Below are positions 25,064 through 33,591 of a stretch of DNA of 64,000 bases, in pieces. The notes beneath the pieces were generated by a model, which was given only the letters and a program-made list of their open reading frames with translations, made no database searches and had not been told where the DNA came from. This stretch comes from an uncultured Treponema sp. (GTDB lineage: Bacteria > Spirochaetota > Spirochaetia > Treponematales > Treponemataceae), in assembly GCA_937877535.1 (NCBI GenBank), contig CALFJF010000044.1:26294-90293 (forward strand). Direction: 5' to 3'. Within the stretch, counting starts at the first letter, position 1. Each line of letters begins with the position of its first letter. The translations under genes and the position numbers were made by a program.

Positions 25064-26440
25064 ATGATTGGAATAATGGCAAAAGAGTCGGCAAAAGGCA
25101 TCAATATCAATTTTCTCAATACATTTTTCATTGTTATTACAATGATTGTATTTTGTTTTATTCTACTTATATCGCAAAATGTATCGAATAGATTTCATGC
25201 AGTTCAAAAAGCGATTGATAAATTCATAACGTGCGAGCAAAGCAGCGGAATTATAAAAGATGCGTCAAACTCGATGACAGAACTCGCGCGGCTTTTTGTT
25301 GTAAATCGCGACACAAAATACGCGCTTGCATACTTAAAAGAAATCGAGGAAGACAAGCGGCAAATGCGCGCGCTCGAAGCATTGCAAAACGTGTGCTCCG
25401 AAGATGACCTCGCACTCCAGCGGCTCAAAATCGCGATTTCGCAGGCGGAAAGTCTTACGATGATGGAACTTTACGCGATAAAACTCGGCTACGAAGCGCA
25501 AGGAATCGAAAATATGCCTGAGCGAATCCGTGAAATCGAAATTCGTGAAAGCGACAAAGGAAAAAGCAGCGAGGAATTGCAAGAAATCGCGATGAAAAAT
25601 CTTTTTGGCGACGGATATTTGATTTACAAAACGCGGATAAATCGAAATTGCGACTTAACCGTAACCGCTCTCGAAAATCAAATCAAAGACGAGTTGAACC
25701 TAAACTCCCACGAACTTGGCGAAAATATCCAAAGGCTTCGCGCACTTTTCTTTGTTCTTTTGGTTATGAACGTGTTGATTTTTATTGCACTCGCGCTTTT
25801 AGTGTTGCTTCCGCTCAGGCAATTCCAAAGTTCAATCGCACGAGACCAAAAACTCGTCATAATCGGCGCAAAAGAATTCAAAAATCTCGCGCAATCGTAC
25901 AACGAAATCTACGAAATAAAGGAAAAAAACACGCAAAGCCTTTTGGAAAAAGCGGAGTACGACGCGCTTACGGGGATTTTGAACAGACGCGCGTTTGACC
26001 AGATTTGCAAAACGAGCGCGGAAAAACGCACGAGCATCGCGCTTCTTTTAATTGACATGGACAATTTTAAGCACATAAACGACACCTACGGACACTCTGG
26101 CGGCGACACGGCTCTTAAAGAACTTGCCCGAATTTTGACCGAAACGTTCAGAAAAGACGACTACATCGCCAGAATCGGTGGCGACGAATTTGCAGCCATT
26201 CTAAAAGATTTTAAGCCCGATAGCATCGACAAAATCGTCGAAAAAATCGGCGAGGTAAACGAAAATCTCGGCACGCTCGATTCAAGATTCGGCATAAAAC
26301 CCGTGAGCGTGTCGGTGGGAGCGGCGTACAGTTCAAACGGATTTTCGGAGCAACTATACAAAAATGCCGACAAAGCACTTTACGCTGTAAAAGAAGCGGG
26401 ACGGCGTGGTTGCCGCGTCTACGAAGAAGGAATCGGCTGA
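25064..26440 (+). CDS. Membrane-bound diguanylate cyclase (GGDEF)
   Basis: The 458-residue protein has a transmembrane helix near residues 17-38, a mostly helical periplasmic domain of about 190 residues, a second helix (FFVLLVMNVLIFIALALLVLL, two overlapping parts, about 225-248), a HAMP-like linker and a C-terminal GGDEF domain. The active site is intact (GGDEF at about 372-376), and the inhibitory I-site is present (RKDD, five residues upstream). It should make cyclic di-GMP from GTP in response to a periplasmic signal. The adjoining TRAP binding protein is a candidate source of that signal, by position only. The start is uncertain: ATG at 25064 or 25076; neither has a strong ribosome-binding site. 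Confidence 0.9.
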   Translation: MIGIMAKESAKGININFLNTFFIVITMIVFCFILLISQNVSNRFHAVQKAIDKFITCEQSSGIIKDASNSMTELARLFVVNRDTKYALAYLKEIEEDKRQMRALEALQNVCSEDDLALQRLKIAISQAESLTMMELYAIKLGYEAQGIENMPERIREIEIRESDKGKSSEELQEIAMKNLFGDGYLIYKTRINRNCDLTVTALENQIKDELNLNSHELGENIQRLRALFFVLLVMNVLIFIALALLVLLPLRQFQSSIARDQKLVIIGAKEFKNLAQSYNEIYEIKEKNTQSLLEKAEYDALTGILNRRAFDQICKTSAEKRTSIALLLIDMDNFKHINDTYGHSGGDTALKELARILTETFRKDDYIARIGGDEFAAILKDFKPDSIDKIVEKIGEVNENLGTLDSRFGIKPVSVSVGAAYSSNGFSEQLYKNADKALYAVKEAGRRGCRVYEEGIG

Positions 26441-26443
26441 TTT

Positions 26444-27232
26444 TTAGCGGTCGATTTTCTTTGATTCGTTCCACAATTCTTTCATTCGTGCGCGATTGCT
26501 CTCGCTCATCGTTTTGCCTTCTAAAAAAAGCGCATTCTCAACAAATTCAAATCTTTTTTTGAATTTTGAAATCGCGCACAAAAGAGCCGCCGACGGGTCT
26601 TGCTGTATGTAATATCCGTAAGCGCAAACGGCAAACAGTAGGTCGCCATATTCTTCTTCGATTTTTAATTTTTTGGAATTCGATTCCGATTCCGCCTTCA
26701 AAAGCGCGTCGTCTAATTCTGAAAACTCTTCAAGGATTTTTGCGCGAGATTCTTCCGCGCTTTTCCAAGAAAAGCCTTTTTTTGCCGCTTTTGAAACGAT
26801 TTTTGAAGCCTTCAAAATGGGCGGAAATCCATCTGGAATCGAAGAAAAAGCGCACGTTTCCGCCCTCCCCTCCTTTGCTTTTATGTTCTCCCATTGAGCA
26901 TCAAGGTCGTCTACGATTTTTTTGCGTTTTTCTCCAAAAACGTGCGGATGCCTCCGTTCTAATTTTTCTGCAATTTCGTGCAAACACTCGTCCACAGAAA
27001 AATCGCCTTGTTCCTCGTAAATAAAAGCGTCCAAAAGCACGTTAAAAAACACGTCCCCCAGTTCTTCTTTTGCGTGCAAGGCGTCGCCCTCGCTAATCGC
27101 GTCAACGGCTTCAAACGTTTCCTCGATAAGATATTTCCGAAGCGAAAGCGGCGTTTGCGCTCGGTCCCACGGACAGCCGTCTTTGGAGCGAAGCGTTTTT
27201 ACCACAAAAAGCAGATGCTCAAATCCTGTCAT
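26444..27232 (-). CDS. mazG: Nucleoside triphosphate pyrophosphohydrolase
   Basis: The 262-residue protein contains two MazG domains. The first has the metal-binding signature LIEETFEAVDAI and KEELGDVFFNVLLDA (about residues 35-75); the second has KILEEFSELDDAL and EEEYGDLLFAVCAY (about 180-225). MazG hydrolyses NTPs, including non-canonical ones, to NMP and pyrophosphate. The open frame extends 93 codons upstream, but that part overlaps pth and the family starts at MTGFEHLLFVVKTLRS; GGAGG lies ten bases before this ATG. The gene is four bases after the pth stop and meets the cyclase gene tail to tail. Confidence 0.93.
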   Translation of the reverse strand: MTGFEHLLFVVKTLRSKDGCPWDRAQTPLSLRKYLIEETFEAVDAISEGDALHAKEELGDVFFNVLLDAFIYEEQGDFSVDECLHEIAEKLERRHPHVFGEKRKKIVDDLDAQWENIKAKEGRAETCAFSSIPDGFPPILKASKIVSKAAKKGFSWKSAEESRAKILEEFSELDDALLKAESESNSKKLKIEEEYGDLLFAVCAYGYYIQQDPSAALLCAISKFKKRFEFVENALFLEGKTMSESNRARMKELWNESKKIDR

Positions 27233-27236
27233 TTTT

Positions 27237-27899
27237 TCAAGCCTCCACGATTTTTTTCTTTGACCAGACAGAAAGAAGCCGCTGTGCGCCTTCGGAAGAC
27301 GAAACGAGTACTTTTGCAAAAAGACGCGCGGATTCTCCAAAAATGAGCGGGAGATTTGATTCTTCGTCGGCGCGAAAACGCGAAAGTACGTAGGAAGACA
27401 CGTCAATTCCAACAGGTTTTGAAAGACCGAATCGAAGTCGCCAAAAATCTGCCGTTCCAAGCGCGTTTTTTGTGGAGCGAAGCCCGTTGTGTCCGCCAAG
27501 TCCGCCGCCATATTTCAAACTCACCGTGCCAAACGGAAGTTCAAGTTCGTCGTGAACAACAAGAATTTCCTCTGGAGCGATTTTGTAAAAATGCGCAAGT
27601 TCAAAAATCGCCTCGCCCGAAAGATTCATATATGTGAGCGGTTTTTGAAAAAAAATATGATTTGGCGCGTTTTCCAAAAGCGTAATCGCGCTTCCATCTT
27701 TTTTTGTGTAAAGTCCCGTTTGCAAAAACCAATCGGGAAGCAATCTCGTTTCCACCTGCGAAAAATCGCCTTTGAATTTTTCTTGCCAAAACAAGCGGTC
27801 GTAAAAAGGCAAACTTTTTGCAAATTGCCATGCCACATTGTGCCGAGTGCGCTCGTACTGCGCACCATAATTTCCCAAAAAAGAAACAAGTCGAATCAT
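27237..27899 (-). CDS. pth: Peptidyl-tRNA hydrolase
   Basis: The 220-residue enzyme releases tRNA from peptidyl-tRNA lost from ribosomes. Family blocks are complete: FLGNYGAQYERTRHNVAW with the catalytic His, KPLTYMNLSGEA, VVHDELELPFG with the catalytic Asp, and GGGLGGHNGLRS. It is somewhat longer than the usual 190 residues because of an insertion around residues 45-70. No Shine-Dalgarno sequence precedes it; TAAAAT is 6 bp before the ATG. It is co-transcribed with mazG. Confidence 0.95.
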   Translation of the reverse strand: MIRLVSFLGNYGAQYERTRHNVAWQFAKSLPFYDRLFWQEKFKGDFSQVETRLLPDWFLQTGLYTKKDGSAITLLENAPNHIFFQKPLTYMNLSGEAIFELAHFYKIAPEEILVVHDELELPFGTVSLKYGGGLGGHNGLRSTKNALGTADFWRLRFGLSKPVGIDVSSYVLSRFRADEESNLPLIFGESARLFAKVLVSSSEGAQRLLSVWSKKKIVEA

Positions 27900-27905
27900 T
27901 CTTCG

Positions 27906-27911
27906 ATTTTA
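27906..27911 (-). promoter_or_regulatory. pth -10 box, predicted leaderless start
   Basis: TAAAAT on the minus strand is followed by CGAAGA and the ATG. The divergent prs promoter lies about 80 bp away. Confidence 0.45.
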
Positions 27912-27989
27912 TCAAAAAACGCCACACGGATTCAATTTTTTTGCGCGCCCGAAAAACAAAAACACGCCCTAGAAAATCTCGCAGCAAAA

Positions 27990-27998
27990 TGGTACAAT
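27990..27998 (+). promoter_or_regulatory. Extended -10 promoter of prs
   Basis: TGGTACAAT combines the extended TGn element with TACAAT, 38 bp before the prs ATG. No clear -35 is seen. Confidence 0.45.
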
Positions 27999-28036
27999 CG
28001 CAACAGATTTTTGAAGAAAGGCACACGGAGGATTTT

Positions 28037-29302
28037 ATGCCGTATTCAGAACCGACAGACCTTGGAGTCATTGCCTGTCCAGGCGGGGCAGTTTTTGCAG
28101 ATGAAGTGATTGCGCACCTTCGCCACATGTACAAACATCGCTTTACGCTCAAAACTGACGTGGTTTCAAAACGATATTCGCTTGAAAAAGACAAAATCGT
28201 CCACAACATGAATTTTTATTCAGACTTAATGACGAGCGACCTTGTGGTTCGTGGAGCAATCGACAAATATCGTCCGCCCGTATTCAAAATCGACACGCTG
28301 TTCACCTGGTTTGCAAACGGCGAAGTCAAAGCGGAAATCATGGAATGTATCCGCGGAAAAGACATTTACATTTTTCAAGACGTAGAAAATCACGAGCCGA
28401 TTTTGATGAACGGCGGAAAAAACGAAGTTGTCTTTTCCGTAAACGACCACGTAATGACGCTGCTCGTAACGATTGACGCGGTTCAGCAGGCGGGCGCAAA
28501 AAGCATAACGCTCGTTGTTCCCGCGTTTCCCTATTCAAGGCAACACAAAAAAAAGAGCCGCGAAGGATTGACCGCCTCGCTTTTGAGCCACATTTACGAA
28601 ATGAAACACGTAACCCGCGTTGTTACGCTCGACATTCATTCTCGCGAAATCGTAAACGCATTCAACACCACATATCTCGATAATCTGCACGCTTCGTATC
28701 AGATTATCCGCGAACTTTCAAAAGTCGTAAATCTTACGGGCGAAAACAAAGAGGATTTAGTCGTGGTTTCTCCAGATACGGGCGCGATTGACCGCAACAA
28801 ATTCTACGCCGCAGGACTCAAAGTTCCGCTCGCCATGATTTACAAAGAGCGCGACTATTCGGTCGTAACGCAAGACGCAAAAAACACGAACATAAAAAGC
28901 ATAAAACTCCTCGGCGACGTAAAAGGCAAAGTCGCTTTTCTTGCCGACGATATGCTCGGAACGGGAGGAACGCTTTTGAAGGCAATGGGATTTTTGAAAG
29001 AACTCGGAGCCACAAAAGTCATCGCGGCAATTTCTTTGCCGTTTTTCACAGGAAACGCAATCGAACTTTTTGACCAAGCGTACAAAGACGGGCTTTTTTA
29101 TCGCGTAATCGGCACAAATGCGGTGTATCACTCAGATTTGAAAGACAAAGAATGGTTCATTTCGACCGACGTGTCTGGACTTTTTGCAAACGTCATCACG
29201 CGCATTCACCACAATCAAGGACTTTCAGACCTTCTTGACAATCGCTCGATAATCGACAAGTTGATTAGAAAAGATTTTAGCGCGGAAGCGGGAAAAGAGT
29301 AG
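28037..29302 (+). CDS. prs: Ribose-phosphate pyrophosphokinase
   Basis: The 421-residue enzyme makes PRPP from ribose 5-phosphate and ATP. The PRPP-binding loop is ADDMLGTGGTLLKA (about residue 305), and the flexible region contains VVVSPDTGAIDRNKFYA. It is about 100 residues longer than the E. coli enzyme, with an N-terminal extension and insertions, a form I associate with spirochaetes. The open frame runs further upstream, but GGAGG stands five bases before this ATG. It heads an operon with an FGGY kinase (8 bp gap), a HAD phosphatase and perhaps tRNA-Arg. Confidence 0.93.
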   Translation: MPYSEPTDLGVIACPGGAVFADEVIAHLRHMYKHRFTLKTDVVSKRYSLEKDKIVHNMNFYSDLMTSDLVVRGAIDKYRPPVFKIDTLFTWFANGEVKAEIMECIRGKDIYIFQDVENHEPILMNGGKNEVVFSVNDHVMTLLVTIDAVQQAGAKSITLVVPAFPYSRQHKKKSREGLTASLLSHIYEMKHVTRVVTLDIHSREIVNAFNTTYLDNLHASYQIIRELSKVVNLTGENKEDLVVVSPDTGAIDRNKFYAAGLKVPLAMIYKERDYSVVTQDAKNTNIKSIKLLGDVKGKVAFLADDMLGTGGTLLKAMGFLKELGATKVIAAISLPFFTGNAIELFDQAYKDGLFYRVIGTNAVYHSDLKDKEWFISTDVSGLFANVITRIHHNQGLSDLLDNRSIIDKLIRKDFSAEAGKE

Positions 29303-29310
29303 GTTCAAAC

Positions 29311-30429
29311 ATGAATGCCGAATCTGCCATTCTGTCGATTGACATCGGTTCAACTGCGCTAAAGGCAGCCTTGCTTTCGCCTTTGTGCCGAGTAATCGCC
29401 TACACGCGCATTGAGTACGGAAGCGGGCGACTTTCAGACGAATGGATTTTGGCACTCGCAAAAGCAACAAAAGAACTCTTGTCGTGCGCAAAAACGTGCG
29501 GAATTGAAGCCGTTTCAATCAGCGGAAACGGTCCTACCATCGTTTCTGAAAACGGCGAAACGCTTATGTGGAACGAGCCTTCGCCGTTTTTAGAATCAAA
29601 AACAACATCGCTTTTTATCCCGCGACTCATTTTTTTCAAAAAAAAATATCCGCTTGCATGGGAAACATCGAGTCGCATTTTTTCTTGTCCAGAATACGCG
29701 ATTTTTTGGCTCACGAGCGAGGCGATTACCATTCTTCCAGAATCGAGATTTCAAAGCGCGTATTGGACAGAAAACGACCTTTTTGAAAACGGTTTTTCAA
29801 AGGAAGACGCAAAAAAATTGCCGCCTTTTGTTCGCGCGGGAAGTTTTGCAGGAAAAATCACCGCCAAAGCCGCAAAAATCACGGGACTTCTTGAAGGAAC
29901 GCTCGTTTTTGCAGCGGCGGTTGATTTTGTGAGCGCGCTCGTTGGAACGGGAACGGTTTTTCCAGGAACGCTTTGCGACAGAGCAGGTTCAAGCGAAGGA
30001 ATCAATTTGTGCACAAAAAAACCGTTTTTTGCAAAAGGAATCCGCACCACGCCAAGCGTCATTCCAGGTCTTTGGAACGAAAGCGTCTTGATTCCAGAAA
30101 GCGGAAAATTAAAAAAAGAAAACGAAGACGAACTTCTTTTTTCGTTTGCAAAAGCGATTGAAAAACTCAAAAGCGAAGCAGTAAAAGCGGGCGAGATGTT
30201 TCCGTCACAAATGAGTGCGTCGGGCGGGCAATGCGCAGACGAAAAATGGACTCAAAAAAAAGCGGAAGCGGCAAAAATGACGATACAAATTCCGTGGACG
30301 CACGACGCGGAACTGCTCGGAAACATGATTTTTGCACACGTTTCCCTCGGAGATTACGACGATATTCAAGAAGCGGCGGCAGTTCTTTGTAAAACCGACA
30401 AAATCTTTGTGCCACAAACAAAACGGTGA
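29311..30429 (+). CDS. FGGY-family carbohydrate kinase, short form
   Basis: The 372-residue protein begins with the phosphate-1 motif LSIDIGSTALKAALL of the actin-like ATPase fold and has ISGNGPTIV and DRAGSSEGINL blocks equivalent to those of xylulokinase-type enzymes. It is about 120 residues shorter than typical FGGY kinases; the C-terminal domain still has an adenosine-type block (SASGGQCAD, then LGNMIFAHVSLG). It probably phosphorylates a sugar or polyol; coupling with prs would suit a pentose or pentulose substrate, which is inference. Separated from prs by 8 bp. Confidence 0.75.
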   Translation: MNAESAILSIDIGSTALKAALLSPLCRVIAYTRIEYGSGRLSDEWILALAKATKELLSCAKTCGIEAVSISGNGPTIVSENGETLMWNEPSPFLESKTTSLFIPRLIFFKKKYPLAWETSSRIFSCPEYAIFWLTSEAITILPESRFQSAYWTENDLFENGFSKEDAKKLPPFVRAGSFAGKITAKAAKITGLLEGTLVFAAAVDFVSALVGTGTVFPGTLCDRAGSSEGINLCTKKPFFAKGIRTTPSVIPGLWNESVLIPESGKLKKENEDELLFSFAKAIEKLKSEAVKAGEMFPSQMSASGGQCADEKWTQKKAEAAKMTIQIPWTHDAELLGNMIFAHVSLGDYDDIQEAAAVLCKTDKIFVPQTKR

Positions 30430-30435
30430 ATCAAA

Positions 30436-31101
30436 ATGCAATTATTCAATATTCCAAAAAATCCGCGCGTTCTCATTTTTGACATAGACGCAACGCTCTA
30501 CACGTGTCCAGAGTACGCGCATGAGCAAATCGACGCGCAAATTCGGCATTTTGCAAAAATAAACGGGTTGAGTGCGGACGGCGCGAGAAATATGGTCGCG
30601 GATTTTCGGCGAAAATGGGCAGCGGAACACGGCGGAAAGAAAATCAGCCTGGGAAATTTGCTCGTTTTCTTTGGAATTCCAATCGAAGAGAGCATTGAAT
30701 GGAGAAAAATGCTTTTTGACCCCGCAGATTACCTTTCGCACGACGAAAAACTCGTGTGCGCAGTAAAAAAACTCAAAGAATCGTTTTATTTACTATGCGT
30801 TACAAACAATCCCGTTGAGCCTGCGCGAAAAACGCTTGAAGTGTTGGGCGTTTCTGAGTTTTTTCCAAAAATCGTGGGGCTTGACACGTGCCTTGCGTCA
30901 AAGCCTTCAAAAAAAATCTTGGAAAAGGCGATTGAATGGGCAAAAATTGACACGGGCGAAAAAATCGACTTTTGCGACTGCGTGAGCATTGGAGACAGAT
31001 TTGACATAGACTTAGACCTTGCCCTTTCGCTTGGAATGGGCGGCGTTCTTGTAAAAGGAGCCGAAGACGTGTACGACCTTCCCGCCGTGTTGCAGTCTTG
31101 A
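30436..31101 (+). CDS. HAD-superfamily phosphatase (nucleotidase-like)
   Basis: The 221-residue protein has the HAD motif I FDIDATLY with both nucleophile and acid Asp, motif II in LLCVTNNPVEP, Lys in LASKPSKK and motif IV in SIGDRFDIDLDLA. The long cap after motif I (residues 20-90) resembles pyrimidine 5'-nucleotidases of the SDT1/YjjG-like group. Placement six bases after the FGGY kinase in the prs operon fits a role in nucleotide or sugar-phosphate turnover. The substrate is not deducible. Confidence 0.82.
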   Translation: MQLFNIPKNPRVLIFDIDATLYTCPEYAHEQIDAQIRHFAKINGLSADGARNMVADFRRKWAAEHGGKKISLGNLLVFFGIPIEESIEWRKMLFDPADYLSHDEKLVCAVKKLKESFYLLCVTNNPVEPARKTLEVLGVSEFFPKIVGLDTCLASKPSKKILEKAIEWAKIDTGEKIDFCDCVSIGDRFDIDLDLALSLGMGGVLVKGAEDVYDLPAVLQS

Positions 31102-31145
31102 GCAAAATCTCAAATTATTCTAAGATTGAATTTGTCAAAACGCTT

Positions 31146-31219
31146 GACTCTATAGCTCAGCTGGATAGAGCGGCTGCCTCCTAAGCAGCAGGTCGCACGT
31201 TCGACTCGTGTTAGAGTCA
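31146..31219 (+). tRNA. tRNA-Arg (CCU anticodon)
   Basis: The 74-nt cloverleaf has a 7-bp acceptor stem (GACTCTA/TAGAGTC), a D-arm GCTC/GAGC, anticodon stem GCTGC/GCAGC with loop CTCCTAA, and T-arm GCACG/CGTGT with a G-T closing pair. The discriminator is A; CCA is not encoded. It reads AGG codons. It lies 44 bp after the HAD gene and is followed at once by a terminator. Confidence 0.93.
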
Positions 31220-31249
31220 AAAATCCCAGAAAAATCTGGGATTTTTTTG
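31219..31249. terminator. Bidirectional terminator after tRNA-Arg
   Basis: An AAATCCCAGA/TCTGGGATTT hairpin carries A-runs on the left and T-runs on the right. It ends the plus-strand operon and the minus-strand gene stopping at 31251. Confidence 0.88.
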
Positions 31250-31250
31250 T

Positions 31251-31658
31251 TTAGTCGCGCGTAATCAAAAGTGCGCCAAGAACGATTAAATGCCCCGAAA
31301 GCGCGTAGAGCCAGCCGAGGAAATTGGGCGAAAGGAAATTGCCATTCAAGAAATCCGCAAGAATTATTGCGACGACCCAGACGATTACGATGATGAGTTT
31401 CAAAATCTGTCCGAGTTTTCCGAATCTGTCAGCAATAAAGCACTGAAGAATGATGAAAATCCCTGAAAGCAGTTCGATTACGCCGAACACGATTCCAAGT
31501 ATTTTTCCAAGGTCGCCTGAAAAAATGCTTCGCACCGCATTTTCTGCAAAGTCGCCTCCACCCTGCAATGCCCAAATTCCGCCAACGGCGAGCATTGCTC
31601 CAACCGCAAGGTTCAAAATCGTCCAAAAAAGAGACGTGCCAGAAACCTTTTTTGCCAT
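31251..31658 (-). CDS. Four-helix integral membrane protein, unknown
   Basis: The 135-residue protein is almost entirely hydrophobic, with four predicted membrane helices (LFWTILNLAVGAMLAVGG; GKILGIVFGVIELLSGIF; LKLIIVIVWVVAIILADF; WLYALSGHLIVLGALLI). A short polar loop (QGGGDFAENAVRSIFSGD) follows helix 1. No charged residues inside the helices suggest a transport pathway. It has its own ribosome-binding site (AAAGGAG). I do not recognise the family. Confidence 0.75.
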   Translation of the reverse strand: MAKKVSGTSLFWTILNLAVGAMLAVGGIWALQGGGDFAENAVRSIFSGDLGKILGIVFGVIELLSGIFIILQCFIADRFGKLGQILKLIIVIVWVVAIILADFLNGNFLSPNFLGWLYALSGHLIVLGALLITRD

Positions 31659-31716
31659 AAAAAACTCCTTTTTCCGTTTTTACGGTTTTATTTTTTGCGA
31701 ACAGTCTGCCCGCATT

Positions 31717-32169
31717 TTACCTATACACCAAGCGAAAAAACTCGCAAACAACTTTTGTGCCTCCGTTCACAACAAAGCCACACACCGCTCCTTCGTCTTC
31801 AAGAACAGAGCGCGTTTTTTCGCGCCACTCCTCAAGGGACGCGTCCTCCCCTTCCCGCTTTGCCATTTCCCACGAAACGTCGTCAAACGGAAGCACGCTC
31901 ACAGACTCCAACTCGATTATTCCGCGCGGATTTTCTTCGGAGTCTTCGAGAATGTAAAACTCGCCAGAAACGGGAAGCGGCTCGCGATTTATTGCGTAAG
32001 AATCAAACGCGCTAAAAGACGCAGTGCGCTTTCCAAGCAGCGTAAGCAAAAGCCGCTGAGATGAAAAAATGCCTTCGCCAGAAAACGTCAACTCGCCAGA
32101 AAACACCGCGTCGTCGGGCTTTCGATTCGTGTCAGAAAGAAACTTGTTCCAATATTCGTTGATACTCAT
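31717..32169 (-). CDS. ASCH-domain protein (YhfF-like)
   Basis: The 150-residue protein matches the ASCH pattern: an N-terminal W and FSGEGIFSSQRLLLTLLGKRTASFSAFDSY-type beta strand region (residues 28-58), LPVSGEFYILED, the strand ELESVSVLPFDDVSWEMA, and the acidic-aromatic end REGEDASLEEWREKTRSV. ASCH domains have an OB-like PUA-related fold and are thought to bind RNA or nucleosides; some relatives hydrolyse acetylated nucleosides. Exact substrate unknown. GAGG precedes the ATG. Confidence 0.78.
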   Translation of the reverse strand: MSINEYWNKFLSDTNRKPDDAVFSGELTFSGEGIFSSQRLLLTLLGKRTASFSAFDSYAINREPLPVSGEFYILEDSEENPRGIIELESVSVLPFDDVSWEMAKREGEDASLEEWREKTRSVLEDEGAVCGFVVNGGTKVVCEFFRLVYR

Positions 32170-32208
32170 TTTTTTTCCTCGTTTATGATTTTTAATTAGG
32201 ATATTGTC

Positions 32209-32514
32209 TTATTTTATTTTTATAAGAAACAAAATAAAGGCGAGTATGATAAAAAATCCAGAAACCAAAATAAACAAAACCGAAAGCAACGGAACGTCCG
32301 TTTTTGGAAAAAACAGAGTTGGCGCAAAGTCGATTCCCAATCGCAAAAGAAGCGAATGAACAAGCCCCGCATACGACGTAACCGCTCCAGCCGCAAGGCT
32401 CGTTCTTGCGCCGTCGCGCGTTCGGCTCCAAAGCAAAATCGCAAGAAAAGCCGCAATTCCTCCAACGATGAGTTTTAGAATTCCAAGAACGACCTCTGGA
32501 TTGTTGAGTTCCAC
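32209..32514 (-). CDS. Small membrane protein, unknown
   Basis: The 101-residue protein starts at a GTG with GGAGG four bases upstream. Three membrane helices are visible (VLGILKLIVGGIAAFLAILL; SLAAGAVTSYAGLVHSLLL; LLSVLFILVSGFFIILAFIL). It stands between the ASCH gene and an unknown gene on the same strand, each with its own ribosome-binding site or promoter. No family recognised. Confidence 0.7.
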   Translation of the reverse strand: MELNNPEVVLGILKLIVGGIAAFLAILLWSRTRDGARTSLAAGAVTSYAGLVHSLLLRLGIDFAPTLFFPKTDVPLLSVLFILVSGFFIILAFILFLIKIK

Positions 32515-32533
32515 GATTCCTCCTTTTCAAAAA

Positions 32534-33343
32534 TCAAAAATCGAATGGATTTTTTTTGAGAAGCGAAAAATTCCCCGCGTCAACGCCAAACGGCACAATG
32601 CTCGGCTCGTTTATATTTGGCGAAATGACGATGTGGCAATCGAGGCAATGCAACAAAAAATCCCGCCATTTTTCTTTTGAAACTTTGGGAAAAAGATACG
32701 CTCCACGCCGATTCCAATATTTTGTTAAGACAGTATCATATAAAAACCAATCTTTTTCGCTCCGATTTGGAAGTTCTTTTTTGAGGTCGTAGATGGCTCG
32801 AATGAGAGCCGCGCAAAGCGGCGCGGGAATTTTGAAAGACGAGCGGACGGCGGAACCGTCTTGTGGAGAAAGAGCCAACAGAAAAAAGCCGTCGCCAAAC
32901 GAAAACGGTGGCACAAAAACGATTGCATTTGAACGCGAAACGTCTTCCACAGAATCAAGCCAAGGACGATACAACACAGCGTTGATTCCAAACGAGTTTT
33001 TCAAAAACGAAACAGCGTCAACGCCGTCAGGCTTTGAAAAAGCAAAAGCGCGGCGCGGAGTTTCAAAAAAGTCGGAAAGTGCGCGGGAAAGGCGAGACGG
33101 TTTTTCGCCATTTTGTACGGAAAATTCGGAATCAAAATTCCCCAGAAGTTTTCGCTCAAGGACGTTTTTGAAAACGCCAATCGCGCCACCGTATCCCCAG
33201 CCCAAAATCGCGCGTCCGCCTTGAAGGTACAGGTCTGTAAGGCGCACATTTTTTTTTGTGTACAAAAAATATCCCCGCGCCCGCCGCACCACGCCAAAAC
33301 GCTCGGTCATCGCAGAAAAAAGGAAGTCAGAATCTTCGGACAT
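32534..33343 (-). CDS. Conserved-looking hypothetical protein
   Basis: The 269-residue soluble protein starts near MSEDSDFLFSAMTERFG. Its first part, RLTDLYLQGGRAILGWGYGG (about residues 32-51), resembles the N-terminus of some PLP-dependent aminotransferase-like proteins, but the Lys region and other PLP signatures are not visible. I therefore give no function. The frame is open a little further upstream; the ATG at 33343 is preferred because TATAAT lies seven bases before it and no ribosome-binding site exists. Confidence 0.65.
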   Translation of the reverse strand: MSEDSDFLFSAMTERFGVVRRARGYFLYTKKNVRLTDLYLQGGRAILGWGYGGAIGVFKNVLERKLLGNFDSEFSVQNGEKPSRLSRALSDFFETPRRAFAFSKPDGVDAVSFLKNSFGINAVLYRPWLDSVEDVSRSNAIVFVPPFSFGDGFFLLALSPQDGSAVRSSFKIPAPLCAALIRAIYDLKKELPNRSEKDWFLYDTVLTKYWNRRGAYLFPKVSKEKWRDFLLHCLDCHIVISPNINEPSIVPFGVDAGNFSLLKKNPFDF

Positions 33344-33350
33344 AAAACAG

Positions 33351-33356
33351 ATTATA
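33351..33356 (-). promoter_or_regulatory. TATAAT box, predicted leaderless start
   Basis: A consensus TATAAT on the minus strand lies seven bases before the ATG of the unknown gene at 33343, just after the tRNA terminator. Confidence 0.5.
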
Positions 33357-33398
33357 GAATATTTTTCAATCATTGAGAATTCGTTGACGAAAAAGAGC

Positions 33399-33426
33399 AA
33401 AAAAAAAGACCCGAAAAATTCGGGTC
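33399..33426 (-). terminator. Terminator of the tRNA-Lys/tRNA-Gly unit
   Basis: On the minus strand GACCCGAA/TTCGGGTC is followed by nine T, two bases past tRNA-Gly. Confidence 0.9.
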
Positions 33427-33428
33427 AA

Positions 33429-33500
33429 AGCGGGAAATGGGAATTGAACCCACGACATCCACCTTGGCAAGGTGGCGCACTACCACTGTGCTATTCCCGC
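33429..33500 (-). tRNA. tRNA-Gly (GCC anticodon)
   Basis: The acceptor stem GCGGGAA/TTCCCGC, anticodon stem CCACC/GGTGG with loop TTGCCAA, and T-arm GTGGG/CCCAT (last pair G-T) with loop TTCAATT are all formed. The discriminator is T. CCA is not encoded. Four bases separate it from tRNA-Lys. Confidence 0.93.
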
Positions 33501-33504
33501 ACGA

Positions 33505-33577
33505 TGAGCGACCAGGGGCTCGAACCCTGGACCCGCAGATTAAGAGTCTGCTGCTCTACCAACTGAGCTAGACGCCC
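33505..33577 (-). tRNA. tRNA-Lys (CUU anticodon)
   Basis: The 73-nt cloverleaf has anticodon stem GCAGA/TCTGC with loop CTCTTAA and T-arm CAGGG/CCCTG with TTCGAGC. The acceptor stem (GGGCGTC with GTCGCTC) contains a G-T pair and one T-T mismatch. It is the substrate of the class I LysRS encoded at 39-41 kb. Confidence 0.92.
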
Positions 33578-33591
33578 TCAAATCTGAAAAA

